Positions 11,796-23,744 of a stretch of 64,000 nt of DNA are shown here, piece by piece (position 1 is the first letter of the stretch; each line of letters opens with the position of its first letter). The position numbers were made by a program, and so were the translations under genes. Location: NCBI GenBank assembly GCA_029204225.1, contig CM055097.1, forward strand, positions 26,939,039-27,003,038, in the 5' to 3' direction. The notes beneath the pieces were generated by a model. It did not search any database. It saw only the letters and a program-made list of their open reading frames with translations, and was not told the DNA's origin. Origin of the DNA: Diphasiastrum complanatum (Eukaryota; Streptophyta; Lycopodiopsida; Lycopodiales; Lycopodiaceae).

Positions 11796-12852
11796 TGTTA
11801 TGTCCATGTCCAGTACAAGGGAATCGGAATTATTCCTGACGTGGATAGCCGGTCACTCCAGTTGTATGTGGTTATTAGTTATGCTACGTCATTCCGGACG
11901 TGGTCGTATTAAATAATTAATAACCATATGAGGGCCTAGACCTATAATTCGACACAGGAGCACATCCGGAATGACGTAGCATAACTAATAACCACATAAA
12001 ACTGGAATGACCGGCTATCCACGTCAGGATTAATTCCGATTCCCTTGTACAGGACATGGACATAACATTATTAAAAATCCGAGTCGTCCACAACCACAAA
12101 CAACTTTCTGAATACCTCCTTAAACTCGTCCCATGTGGTAGGTTTAGGTTGTAAGTCACGCCACCACGACGAAGCTTTACCACGGAAGAACAAAATAACA
12201 CTCTCTATCTTTTTACCACTGTAAACTTCATGACAGCTTAGGGACAGCTTCATTACATCTCTGAAAACGTCCATACCAATTCTAGGCTGAGAATTTTGAG
12301 ATCTACCCCAAGTTTAGTTCGAAAACCATCAAAAAACCTTGGTTTTTGACCAATTCTGACCAAAATTTGTGGGGGAAATCCACAAATTCAAGCCTTCAAA
12401 TCCAAATCCTTGTAATTCCATTGCATGCAAGCACCAAAAGTTCTAATTCAAGTCAAACATGGTTTCCATAGCCCATTTATGGTCCAAAAACCCCAATTTT
12501 TGGTCCAAAATCACTATCTAATCAACATTTTGACTTTTCAAACAACATGCAATCATTAAATTCTGATGACTGTAAAATAGTAAGTACAATCTGGAAAACG
12601 TACTACACCAGATCCTATGATCATTTCCTTGCAAAAACCATCAATTTTAGGTGAAAAATTCACTAAATTCATCAAAAATCCTATGATTTCCATCAAAATT
12701 CATGGAGCAAATTTACAATTATGATCATTAATTATTTAATACGACCACGTCCGAAATGACGTAGCATAAGTAATAACCACATACAACTGGAGTGACCGGC
12801 TATCCACGTCAAGAATAATTCCGATTCCCTTGTACAGGACATGGACATAACA
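11796..12852. mobile_element. 1,057-bp nested insertion with 126-bp terminal inverted repeats
   Basis: Both ends read TGTTATGTCCATGTCC inward, and about 126 bp at each end are inverted copies with few mismatches. Perfect 5-bp TSDs (agtgt) flank it. A third copy of the end sequence lies on the minus strand at about 11961-12064. It forms, with the left end, a second inverted repeat around an approximately 60-bp spacer. TG..CA ends with a 5-bp TSD are typical of LTR retrotransposons, and a gag-like frame lies inside. The outer LTR-like ends nevertheless point at each other, which is not normal LTR order. Confidence 0.75.
12071..12274 (-). pseudogene. Gypsy-type gag fragment in the nested insertion
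   Basis: A 67-codon minus-strand frame contains SVILFFRGKASSWWRDL and TWDEFKEVFRKLF, the tryptophan-rich core of plant retrotransposon gag. It ends immediately before the internal LTR-like copy at 12064. No zinc knuckle or pol remains, so the element would be non-autonomous. Confidence 0.65.
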
Positions 12853-12857
12853 AGTGT

Positions 12858-13785
12858 AATAAGAAAAAAGGAGAGCAAATGAGAGGTAACAAGCAATCAA
12901 ATTTTACTCATGATGATGATGAGAATCCAGGTGTTGTTGATTCTCTTATGATGTCATGAAGCCTTATCTCAAGTGAATGTGACATGGAGTCATGGTGAAT
13001 AGATAGTGGAGCTAGTTCACACATGACTAGTCACAAGGAATATTTCTCTTCCTCAATCACTTATAGAGGAGCCAACAAGGTGATTTAAATGGCCAATGAT
13101 GGTAAGTGTGTCGTAGAAAGCATCGATTCTATCCCTCTTTATCTCTCTACAAAGAAAAAATCAAAACTTGATAATGTTTTGTTCATTCCTACACTTTCAA
13201 AGAATCTTAAGTGTTCAAAGAATGATAGATATGGCCACCAAGTAGAATGAAATGGCGATGCTTGTCTCATTAAGAAGGAAGAAATCTTGATTGCTAAAGG
13301 CATTACAACCTTAATGCTAGTGTGTTGTTTAATCAAAGGGGTCTGATGGCAAAGGAGGAGATGTCATTGATGGCATCTAATGAAAAGTCTCTTTGACTTC
13401 CTTATACTAGATATACTACCAAATCTAAAGTGCCTCTTGAGATTGTTCACTATGATGTTCATTATGCTAGTTGTGATGATACCAGACTAAGGACTTGAAG
13501 GATGTTGTTCTTCTACAATTTTTCATAGCAAGTCCAAGAAAGCCATTTCTTTGGTAGAATACAAAGTAGAGAGTCTTACGTTTGATGACATTGTAAATGA
13601 TAATGAGGTTATCCTATAAGACATGTCCTACATCTTTGATTAGAAGTTCATCTATGGATACAAATGTTTCTTCAAGTTTTATTTATGATCAAGTAGTTGA
13701 GGACAACAATGTTGTTTCAATGACTTCTAATATTCAAAAAGAGGTTTCTTCTTCCTTTTATTATGCAATCATTAGGAGGGAGTGA
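12858..13785 (+). pseudogene. Copia protease and integrase start, degraded
   Basis: After the insertion, Copia coding continues with IDSGASSHMTSHKEYF (protease active site, about 13005; one stop precedes it), MANDGKCVVESI, LDNVLFIPTLSKNL, and PLEIVHYDVHY near 13434 (start of integrase). Several stops and frameshifts follow, and RT and RNase H are absent. A purine stretch (ggagggag) at 13776-13783 could be the remains of a polypurine tract. Confidence 0.65.
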
Positions 13786-14508
13786 TATGAAGAAAAGGAG
13801 TGGTTTTTGGTATCTCTTCACCAACTCAAAGGGGTCTATGGTTGTGAAGGGATCTTCAAGCATGACCAAGATGGCCAGAAGTTGGTGGAAGAAGACTACA
13901 TGGAGCAACTCGAGGTGCACATTCTTCTAAGCAAGGAGGACCTGGTTTGTGGACTTATTGAGGGTCTATGGATTCAAGATGGCATCAAGGAGTAGGTTGG
14001 ATACTCATCTTCAGACCCTTCTATTTTGATAGAAATCATAGCATCTCTCTTTCGTTTTATGATGGCCACATTGTATTCAATATAATAATGAAACGAGATT
14101 TGACAAGGTCTTGAGTGATCTTAGTCAAATGATTAAGAGAGAGTATTGTCAAAGGTTTAGATCTCAAAATATTGTTATGAACAAAAGCCTTGATGTCTTT
14201 ATGAAAGATCATGAGGTTGACCTTCAAGTGCTTCATCAACACCAAGAGGAGATTGGCAATATGGAGCAAGGGGCGATCAACAAGCAACCCAAAGCTCAAA
14301 TCAAGAGTAACTTGTTTTTGCAGACCTTTGAAGACCTAAGTAAGGGTAAAGAAATAGCAAGAAAGTGCATTCTTATCTTACCTTAGTTATCTCATCTCAT
14401 GTTTGAGCGAAGTCATGTCAATGAGTTGATATTGCCAAGCTTTGATTAAACTAGTTTCATTATTTTACATCCTTTGGAACTTGGAGATGAACATTTTGTT
14501 GATTGTTT
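13786..14508. other. No recognised gene; two short open frames
   Basis: Open frames of 62 codons (13807-13995) and 91 codons (14111-14386) exist on the plus strand. Their products (KGVYGCEGIFKHDQDGQKL; RSQNIVMNKSLDVFMKDHE) match no family I recognise. They may be diverged retroelement coding sequence. Confidence 0.3.
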
Positions 14509-15234
14509 GGAGGCCGTCCAGCGCCTTACTTCATCACCATTTTCAGCGGTTTTTCCATCATTTTGCCAGACATTTGTGGATCTTACTAGCTGCTGCCCAG
14601 CACCCATTTTCAGCTTGGATCTTCAGCATTTTCAGCTGGATCTTCAGCTCTCTCTCTCTCTCTCTCTCTCACTTATTTTGCAGATTATCACTATCGTTTG
14701 GAGGAGGACTAGCGCCCTACTGCTGCCGACCTACTGCCCATTTTCCAGCCCACCATCACCTACTTCTAGCACCCTACTTTACTTTCCATTTGTTGTCCAC
14801 AACTCAACCTATTTGTACTCTTTCCCAGCCCCCCTCTTTGCATTGTGTCCACCTTTTCTCTACTGATTTTCCAGCTTTGCTTGTTGACTGCCTAACCCTC
14901 TCTTTTTGGCACTCACCTTCCTTATTTGGCTGTCCATTTTCCAGCCATCTACTCCACTACTTGCTACTTCTTTCTCTTATTATTTGGTTGCTTTACAGGC
15001 CCCTCTTACCTCTATTTGGTGGCTGCCCGGTATCTCTCCATTTTACTACCGTTTTCAGCACACTTTCGTTTGCAGTTGCGAGGTACTACTTACACTATTT
15101 ATCATTTCCCTCTTTTTCTTTAGCGGGCTTTGTCACGTCTTCTCATTGGCGTACCTGTTGTGACGACTTACGTCCTCTCCTTCAGTTCGTCCACTTAATT
15201 AGCGTCTTGTCTCGCATTTCGTATTTTCCTCATT
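14509..15234 (+). repeat. Leader of family D copy 1, 5' truncated
   Basis: Units of the type GGAGGCCGTCCAGCGCC...TTTTCAGCGGTTTTT recur, as in the other D leaders. A (TC)12 run is at 14647-14670. Neither the 5' LTR nor the primer site is present. The box tgtgacgactta precedes gag. Confidence 0.7.
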
Positions 15235-16640
15235 ATGACACATTCACCTACCCCGAGTGAGACTTTGCAGGAGAACCTATCCGATCAGTTTCGTCCCATG
15301 GATGATATCCTTTCTAGCCTCGCTCTACGCATAGATACGGTTATGACCGGCTTTGCCACTATGCAGTCACAGATTGATTCTTTACAGCCCCATGGTCCTG
15401 GTAAAGCTCCTGTTTATCCTCCATTTGGGACTCCCCCTCAATTTGGATTTCCATCTTCTTCTGCTAGTCAGCCTGATGGTGGACAGTTCCTTCCACCTAA
15501 CCCACCTCCTGGTTTCTTTCCACGTCCCACAGTTCTCGAGCCACACTATGCTCGAGATTTTCATGATAGGGTACAACGCTCGCTACCTATTTTGGTTCCT
15601 CTGACGGGGACTTATTAGAGAATTGGTTTGCCAAGCTTGACACAAATTTTCAGATTTACCCTAAGACTGATCCTCAGAAGATCCAGTTGGCTGCTTTACA
15701 CTTAGAAGGTCGTGCTACCACGTGGTGGCGGGTCTATCGAGCTGATCCTGATCGAGAAGGACTCCTACCTTTTGTCGTGACCTCCGTCATGCTATGATTG
15801 ATCCTCAATAGCTCAACCGCCAACGTGATACATTCCGTAGTCTCACTCAGACCAGTAATCTTGCTTCCTATACAGATCAGTTTATGGAGCTTTCTTATCT
15901 TTTCACAGATCTACAGCCCACTGAGCTTATTTCTCGTTTATTGTTGGGCTTCGTGGTGCCTTACGTTATGATGTTTCTTCTTTCCGTCCTCTCACACTTG
16001 TTGAGGCGATGTCTCTTGCCAGTACTTTACAGCATAAGTACTCTGACATCTTCCCTTGCTGCTTCTCCCGACCCCGTCCTTCTGCTTCATCTTTTCCACA
16101 TTTCTCCATTCTAGTTATCCTTTGTCAGGATGATCTCTCTATGCTCCATGTTTCCTGGCATATCGCTTGCTTTTCCATGCTATTACAGCGTGCTTGTCAT
16201 CATGCTTATGTTCCTACTCCTTGGTGCTGGTATTCCGATGCTGCTATCTTTTCTTGGGGCACCTATATCCCGAAGTTGTCAAATGTCCATGCATGTTCAT
16301 CCATTGATGATTAAGCCTTTGCATGTCATTGGAAACCATGTTTGATGGTTACATGTATGATGCGGCTATTCGCGATGAGTATCTATCTCTTTTCTAGCTT
16401 CCTTATTGGCTTCCTGTTGTTGATGCAGTTCTACCTTCTCGAGCTTTTTGGATACCTTGGTATGATGTCCCTATCTTTTGGGCTGATCCTCTACTATCTT
16501 GGGCATTACGGATACCTTGGCATTCATGGTTGCTGCTTGATCATCTTCTTGGTTCCTTGGCATTCTTGGTTGTTCCATATTGCTTGGTTTCAGATGACGT
16601 GGCCGAGATGTTCCCTTCGTCGCCACGATGTTGATCATGA
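15235..16640 (+). pseudogene. Family D copy 1 gag joined to filler sequence
   Basis: Gag starts at ATG 15235 (THSPTPSETLQENLSDQF). It has a coiled-coil-like N-terminus and Pro-rich spacer and shifts frame near 15590. It continues in pieces (DPDREGL, FMELSYLFTDLQ, ASTLQHKYSD). At about 16095 gag leads in the same frame into sequence shared with copy 2 at 33030-33390 (FSILVILCQDDL, WHIACF, YVPTPWCW, DAAIFSWGTYI). This is unlike RT, RNase H or integrase. Knuckle, protease and the whole catalytic pol are absent, so the copy is non-autonomous and degraded. Confidence 0.8.
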
Positions 16641-16887
16641 GTTGTTCCCTTTCTTACCAGCTACCATTCACCAGATTCGCCTTCACCATAGTCAACGCCA
16701 CCGGCAGATTCAGTTTTTGGTCCAATGGGATAGTCGTCTTGTTGAGGAGGCCACATGGGAGCCTATTGATGTCTTTTATCATACACCATCACTTGCGGAT
16801 CAGGCTCGTGCTCTTGCTGCACTTGTTGATACGTCTGCATCAGATCCTGCTCTAGTTGTTGATGCACCAGGGCTTGCTGTTGTTTGA
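16641..16887 (+). pseudogene. Chromodomain end of family D copy 1
   Basis: Reads ELFPFLPATIHQIRLHHS then IQFLVQWDSRLVEEATWEP and ends at TGA 16885. This is the chromodomain found at the end of chromovirus integrases, thought to bind modified histones and steer insertion. It is open but disconnected from a functional integrase. Confidence 0.85.
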
Positions 16888-16932
16888 TCCAGTTTCTTTT
16901 TGGCAGTTGAGTCTTTTTTTCATGTCAGAGAG

Positions 16933-17341
16933 AGTTATGGACTCAGCTCATTACATTCGCCACGTCCATTTACATTTACTTTACTTTATGCATAAGCAGG
17001 CCTTGAGCCCTTTTTTATTCATTATTGACACTTAGACTATATGGTTGGCCTTGGGCCTTATTATTCATTATTTGGACATTTGGACATATTACTAGAGAGT
17101 GGGGGCCTTCTTGGAGGGTGCACTATTATCGCTCCCAGTTGGGCCCTAACCACTCGAAGCTTCCTTTTAGGGCTTCCTCTAGGCTATAAGTAGGGAATCT
17201 GTGTCATTCATTACTCAACTGATGATATTCATCTCTCTCTTTAGTCTCCTTAATCTTTATTTCCTGCTTCTAGGGTTAAGTCTTGCTAATGTGATGCTTT
17301 CATAGCTTAGCTCTAGATCAATAGTGGTTGCATTTGTAACT
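16933..17341 (+). repeat. Family D copy 1 3' LTR
   Basis: The 409-nt LTR runs AGTTATGGACTC to TTTGTAACT. It is about 94 percent like the 443-nt D LTRs at 34301 and 58744 by eye. It lacks one unit of a roughly 34-bp direct repeat (cttatgtg.tgctttcatagc). A TATA-like ggctataagtaggg lies near 17184. Confidence 0.88.
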
Positions 17342-17613
17342 CTATCTTATAGAGATATCAAAGAAGGAAGCATAGAGAAACTCGCCTATCATCAATATAT
17401 ATTCCTTTTTGTGTTGCATTTTCATCTCATTATGTAAAATTGATATAAACGATAGTGAAACATCCAATATGGACGGTATTCTCTATATCAATTATGATAT
17501 GTTTTGTCTTTGTCATAAGATCAAAGAGAAAAGGTATATTCTTAAGAAGGAGCTAATTCTTAAGAATGAGCAAAGTTATATTGTTCAAATAGCAAATTAC
17601 ATTTATGAGGGAG
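17342..17613. other. No recognised gene
   Basis: AT-rich. A 79-codon plus-strand frame (17409-17648) reads YDMFCLCHKIKEKRYILKKE and resembles no family I can name. It could be the 3' coding end of the element whose possible LTR follows. Confidence 0.3.
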
Positions 17614-18163
17614 TGTGGAAAATAGTAAATCCTAACTTGATAATTTGAGGCCTAATGTGGTAGGCCAAGTTCTAGTTGCTCAAAATGGTATTTCCCACCT
17701 TAATAATTGAATTTGGAAGTTTAGGGAGACAAAGATGTCAAAGTGTCTTATTTTATTGGTTAGAAATGAGGTGGAAGTTAGACCTTTGAAATTAGTCAAG
17801 ATTGTCTTTCATCTTTATCAAGGGTGCACATTGATTAGGCAAGATGAATAGATGGACCGCTCTATTAGTCTACTAGGGCAATATGTGAGCTCTCTACATT
17901 ATATAAGAGGCTCATTTGTACAAATTTTAGAGAGAGAGAGTTGGAAGCTAGTTGAAGCTTCTTTGTGACAAGTGAATCCATTGGCAAGGTGCTTGGTTGT
18001 AGTAAAAGCTTTTCATATTGATGTATTGAGTTGATTTGAGACTCCCACAACCTAATACAAGTTTATGAGGTTCAATCCATTGCTTTACAAGTTTCCTATG
18101 TATTTGATTCACAATCTTTATGTCATTTGATTTGCTTTGCTAAATGAAAGTGCTCGTCTAACA
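17614..18163 (+). repeat. Possible Copia-type 3' LTR
   Basis: A purine run (atgagggag) precedes TGTGGAAAATAG, and the segment closes with GTCTAACA, giving TG..CA ends. A TATA-like acattatataagagg lies near 17893. No second copy is in the window, so the boundaries are provisional. Confidence 0.35.
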
Positions 18164-18214
18164 TTGTGTAGGTTTTGTAATGTACAATCACTTTGGTCAT
18201 CAGTCCTTGATATG

Positions 18215-18581
18215 TTTTGATCTTAATCACCCTAGACCTGGAGAAAGTACTTCAAAAAGCACCTGTATAACTGACTTTCCAACCCTACTAGCCCAGGTAT
18301 CTCTTGTTCACTTATGTACTTCCAGCCCCAAGGAGTCCTTACTTTCTACTACCATCAACGAGACTTTAAGTTGATATGTCTTTGAAGGAACTATTATTGT
18401 AGGCTTCATTGACTCCCGTATCAAGCTCGTCAATCAAACGTTGCAACCAGGTGATGTCATTTTGGTTCCCATAACTATGGCTTCCTAGTTTGATTATTTG
18501 TCAAGTTGAAAATTGGGAACCGGGATCATTATAGTTTGGGCAGAACTGCATGGTCCATTTTATTCCTGGATAGAGAGTTTA
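18215..18581 (+). pseudogene. Germin-like (cupin) protein fragment, degraded
   Basis: One frame reads YVFEGTIIVGFIDS then LVNQTLQPGDVILVP, close to the second cupin motif of germin-like proteins (EGTLYVGF, LxxGDVFVFP). In a shifted frame GVLTFYYHQRDFKLI could be the diverged first His-containing motif. Stops and frameshifts show it is not expressed as a germin. Element A2 inserted at 18581. The call is by motif memory only. Confidence 0.4.
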
Positions 18582-18939
18582 TGTAAGAGTTCCTAACACC
18601 ACAGTAGGGCAAACACTAACTGATCCACCCAACCTTGCCTACTCCCTGATATAGAGTAAGCCCCTCCTAGCCCAGTGTGAGGACTGGTAGCATGCTACTG
18701 CCAAGTGTCGGCCACGTGGCACTGGCGTGGCCGACTGCACGTCGGGACCCAACTGGGGGCCCTGTCAGCAGGATAGGGTCCCTAGGCTGTGTTAGGCCCG
18801 CCATGGCTATGGACCGTGCTGGGGCACACTACTCACACTGTCTTGCCCTGTTGGTCATGTACACTGGACACGACCCTGACTGTGGTATCTGACCTATCTG
18901 TGTTCTCTAGAGTTCGGCACTGGTTACGAGCTCGTAACA
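18582..18939 (-). repeat. Family A 3' LTR (element A2)
   Basis: The 358-nt LTR runs on the minus strand from TGTTACGAGC at 18939 to TCTTACA at 18582. gttta (18577-18581) matches 24852-24856, a perfect 5-bp TSD. Its internal 19-bp segment is in the same orientation as in the other 3' LTR (6178-6535). Confidence 0.96.
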
Positions 18940-18955
18940 CTCCCTCCCCCTTAAG
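18940..18955 (-). promoter_or_regulatory. Polypurine tract of A2
   Basis: The minus strand reads cttaagggggagggag directly before the 3' LTR, overlapping the gag-pol stop codon (TAA, 18951-18953). Confidence 0.85.
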
Positions 18956-21900
18956 AACCGTCTTGGTCCTCTAAGACAAAGTCCGGAAAAATCTTGCGAA
19001 GGACGCTGCCTCTTTCCCAAGTGGCATTCTCAACAGGCTGATCATTCCACTTAACCAGATATTCTCGGTATAGAGTATGACGAGTCTGCGTCTCTCTACT
19101 ATCAAAAATTTCCTCTGGTTCATGTGGAGGTTGCTGAGGATCCAATGGGAGAACTAGAACACTGTCCCCTACCAGATTGTCTGATCTGGTTAAGGCTTTT
19201 CGTAACTGACTTACATGAAAGACTGGAAAAACCTTACTGCTGTGTGGGAGTTCTAGTTCATAGGGGACCTCGCCTAGTCTCCTACTGATGGTAAAGGGAC
19301 CACAATACCTTGGAGACAACTTAGCACACACTCCTGATTTGAGGGTTTTAGAGTCAACTGGGACTCTCAAGTAGACTTTCTCACCAGTGGAGAACTGCAC
19401 ATCCCGTCTGTGTGGATTTGCATAATGCCTGGCTCGATCCTGGGACTGCCTAATGCTACGCTTAGCATGTTCTATCATTTGGTTTAGGTCCTCTAAAAAG
19501 TTTCTGGCTGCTTCAACTTTTTCTTTTTCTTGTTTAAACCCTACAGCTGTGGGTGAGCGTGGCTGAAAACCGTACATCAGCATAAATGGGCTGTATCCCG
19601 TAGCTGAATGTTTGGTACTGTTATAAGCAAACTCTAATATCGAGAGATACTCCTCCCAATTAGTCTGCTTCTTGCTAACGTATGCACGAAGCATATCCTC
19701 CAGCACTTGATTTACCCTTTCTGTTTGACCATCCGTCTGAGGATGGTCGGTGGTACTCATATTAAGTTCAGTATGGAGATGATGGAATACTGCCCTCCAA
19801 AAATTTCCAGTGAACTTACTGTCCCGGTCGTTGACTATGCCGGAAGGTAGACCGTACAATTTAAATAGCCCGTCTACAAACAACCTCGCTAACTCTGGAG
19901 CTCTAACGGTTGTTTTGGTCGGAATGAAATGAGCCATTTTGGTCAGACGGTCAACTGTGACCCATATAGCGTCATTACCCTTTTGGGTTTTAGGTTGGCC
20001 TACTATAAAATCCATGGAGATACTCTCCCATTTACCAGCTGGTATTTCTAAGGGATGCAACAACCCTCCTGCCTTTAAACGCTCTGCTTTATTTACTTGA
20101 CATTTCTGGCAATTGGTTACATACTGCTGGACGTCCTTTTTTATACTGGGCCAGAAAAATTGCCTACGAAGAAGCTCATAGGTCTTCTGTATGCCTGGGT
20201 GTCCCGCGCTAGGATTGTCATGACATTCATATAGGACCTGTTGCCTATAATCCTCTGAATTGGGGACACATACTCTATCTCTATAGTGCAAGTACTCATC
20301 CTGAATGGAATACTGTTTCCATTTGAATCCTTGAGTCAACTGACCCTCAACCACTGGGGTTTGCTTGGGTAATACAGGCTCAGAATCCTCAACGTCATCT
20401 GACGACATATACTCGGACTCATCATCATCCTCAACGGAAGCTGCCGTATTCTTGGATGAAATGGCACCAGCCCCGGGAACTGGTTCTGGAGTCTGTAACT
20501 GTCTGCTCTGGACTGAGTTCCAGATAGTAGAGAAGAATGCATCATGCTGGCATTTCCCCCTCAAGGACTCGAGTAACTCATTACGAATCTGGGCAAAACT
20601 CAGCTCGTTTGTCATAGGCATTCTGCTAAGGGCATCTGCCACTGTATTGAATTTTCCACGTCTATATCTGATAGACATGTCAAACTCTTGGATCAACTCT
20701 GCCCAACGAGCTTTCCGACCTCTAAGCTCAGGTTGATTGCAAAGGTATCTGAGACTCTCATGGTCTGTCAGGACCTCAAAGTTGGCACCATACAAATAAT
20801 GCCTCCAAGTCTTAAGGGCATGGACTATAGAAAAGAGTTCCTTTTCATAGGCACTGTACCTAGTCTGAGCTGGCTCGAGTTTTTTACTCTCGAACGCAAC
20901 AGGTCGTCCACCCTAAGTTAGCACAACACCTACTGCAAAGTCGCTAGCATCTGTTTCGACCACAAATGGCTGATTGGGGTCGACGACTTTTAAAACTGGT
21001 GCTGTAGCTAAGGCTGTTTTGAGAGCATCAAAGCTCTCCTGCTGTGCGGACTCCCAAATGAACTCCTTTCCCTTCCCCTTAAGGAGATTTGTCATAGGAA
21101 CTGCTATCTGAGCATATTCCTTGATAAATCGTCTGTAATATCCCGCCAGACCAAGAAAGATCTGAAGTTCCAAAATATTCTGAGGTCTCAGCCAACTGAG
21201 TACGACTTTAACCTTATTTGGGTCCATCTTAATCCCATCTTAAGAGATAATGTGACCCAAATATGCTACTTCTTCAACGAAGAATTCACACTTGGATTGT
21301 TTAGCATAGAGCTTATGCTTTCTGAGCAGTCGAAACACCTTTCTGAGGTGTTTTAGATGCTCCTTCCTCGTTTTGCTGTAAACGAGGATGTCATCTAGAA
21401 ATACAACTAGAAACTTACCCAAGTATGGTCTGAGGACACTGTTCATCAAGGTCATAAAGGTAGCTGGAGCATTTGTGAGCCCAAATGGCATCACCTTAAA
21501 CTCATAACGACCGTGACGAGTCCTAAAAGCTGTTTTCGAGACATCTTCCGATTTTATACGGACTTGATGATATCCCGATCTAAGGTCTATTTTACTGAAA
21601 AACTTAGCCCCGTCGAGTTGATCAAACAACTCGTCTGCCCGAGGCATAGGGTATTTATTCTTAATTGTGACTTTATTGAGGGCTCTATAATCTACGCAAA
21701 GACGCATAGACCCCTCTGTCTTTTTCACCAATAGGACTGGTGAGACCCATGGTGAACTACTGGTCTGAATTTGGCCTTTCCCAAGATAGTCTGTTAACTG
21801 CCTAGTTATTTCTTCATCCTCTGTTCGGCTGACCCGATACGGAGGTTTAGAAACAGGTGTTGTACCTGGTACTAGGTTTATTACATGATCTACCTCTCTG

Positions 21901-23744
21901 CTAGGTGGTAAACCATGTGGCAAATCTTCAGGAAAAACATTTTTAAATTTAGACAATAAAGTTTCTAATTTACTGATTTTCTGCTGAATAGGACTGGAAA
22001 TAGAAACTTCAGGAATAAACTGAAAGTCACATAAGAATACCTGATGGTCTTCATCTCCGATTAGCTGACAGAGCTCTGAACTGCAGACCATAGGGCTGTT
22101 GGGAACATCATGCTCCCCATGCAACTGGATCTCTCGGCCTTTTTGCTGAAAGCTGAGGGTGTTCTCCTGATAGTTTCTGTGGAGGGAAGGTCCTAAACTA
22201 TAGAGCCAATCTCTCCCGAGAACAATGTCTGTTTGATCCAGGTGCATTATCTGAAAGTTTATTTCATCTTGGTACCCCTGAATACCAAGATTTAACTTAC
22301 TTACCATAGTTTCCCATATTTTTTTATCTTCACCCTTAGCTAATGAAACTATGTACCTATGCTGACTAGGTACTTCTGGTAGTTTAAGCTTTTTAACCAG
22401 GGTGTAGTTCATGAAATTATGGGTTGCCCCATCATCAACCATAACTCTTACTGACTGGTTACCAACTTTCCCATGCATACGTACTAGGTCATGCGGCCCA
22501 AAGCTGAAGGGTCTCGCTAGCATTGCAGAGGTCAGCTGGCAACAATGTTCATGATCTTCATGATACACTTTGATCTCGGAAGCTGCCGAGTCACTGGGGA
22601 AACATACAGTCTGAACAAGATGAACTTGTTTTTTATCTTTCTTATCTTTTTTAGTGAAAGGCCCCTTGGGACACTGTCTGACTGTGTGTCCCTTGCCCAT
22701 ACACACAAAGCACAAACGTTCTTGTTTGGCTTTCTCAAAATCATCTGGTTTTAAGGGCTGTATGAGTGAAGGGCGTTTCTGAGGAGCTTCACCTTTAAAT
22801 TTATCTCCTTTCTTTCTTTTTAAAAATTTCTTTTTAAATTGAAAGTCTTTCTGAGAAGGCTGCTCAGAAAGTGGTTGTTGTCTCGCCTTCTTCCTACCCA
22901 CTGAATCATCATAGATTTGAGCATATCTGAGGGCTTGCTCAAGGGTAGTAGGCGAGTTTCTCTGGACCTCTACTTTATATTCATCTTTGAGGCCACGGAC
23001 AAATCCCCTGATTTTCTGATAGTCATCCATATTTTTAATCTTTAAAATTGCTTCTCGATACTGCGAGATGTATTGGATGAGGGATTTATCCATTACTGTT
23101 CTTTCCCAGGCTTCCCAGGCTCTATCCAGTTCATTTTCTGGTAGAAATTCTCTTAGGAAAGCTTCTTCAAAAGCTTTCCATGACCGGGGAGTCTGCCTAG
23201 TCTCCTGGAGATTTAACCACCACTTATAGGCCATAGGCCCTAAGGAAAGACTGGCCTCAATTGCTTGCAAATGGTCAGGGGTCTGTTTAAGAGCATGAAT
23301 GTTCTTCCATTTGCTGAGGAAGGTTTGTAGAATATCTGCATTTCTATCCTTCTCTTCCCCATTAAAAGTAGGAGGCTTTAAATCTTTAAAAACACTGGGG
23401 TGAGACCGTAAAGTCTCACCCGAAACTGATGGAAGTGGAGAAGGGGATAACTGAGAAGTGGAGGGAAGGCTTCCTTTCGCGGAACTCAAAATTAAGTTTT
23501 TGAGTTCAGCGAACGAGTCGTCCACACTGGACTTGAAATTGGCTAATGCCAACTTCAGTTCATCCACTTCTGTTACCAATTGGAGAAACTGCTCCTTGGT
23601 AACCAGTTCATCGAGTTCTTCGGCGAACTGTTCCTGTTCTTCCACTTCCATGGGTTCCTTCCCTTTCCTGTAAGCCAAGGCTTCTGTTTCAAGTTCGTCG
23701 AAGCCTCTCACCTGGGGTTGATCAGGTCCCTGAGGAGTGGTCAT
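18951..23744 (-). pseudogene. Family A chromovirus gag-pol polyprotein, nearly intact (element A2)
   Basis: A single frame of 1,598 codons from ATG 23744 to TAA 18951 is broken only by two nonsense codons: TAA at 21240-21242 (Ser codon in A1) and TAG at 20913-20915 (Gln codon in A1). Domains, approximate residues: gag 1-340; CCHC knuckle 346-359; protease VDDGATHNF about 435; RT with FLDD about 783; RNase H from VETDASDF about 928; HHCC finger 1170-1215; integrase D about 1244, D about 1303, E about 1341; chromodomain (LVKWNDQPVENATWE) about 1550-1590. It lacks indels relative to the inferred ancestor. It encodes all enzymes for retrotransposition of a chromovirus but would be cut short at RT. 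Confidence 0.95.

Noticed and set aside
14442-15260. 272-codon open frame
   Set aside because: Low-complexity reading of the family D leader repeats, which are non-coding in the other copies.
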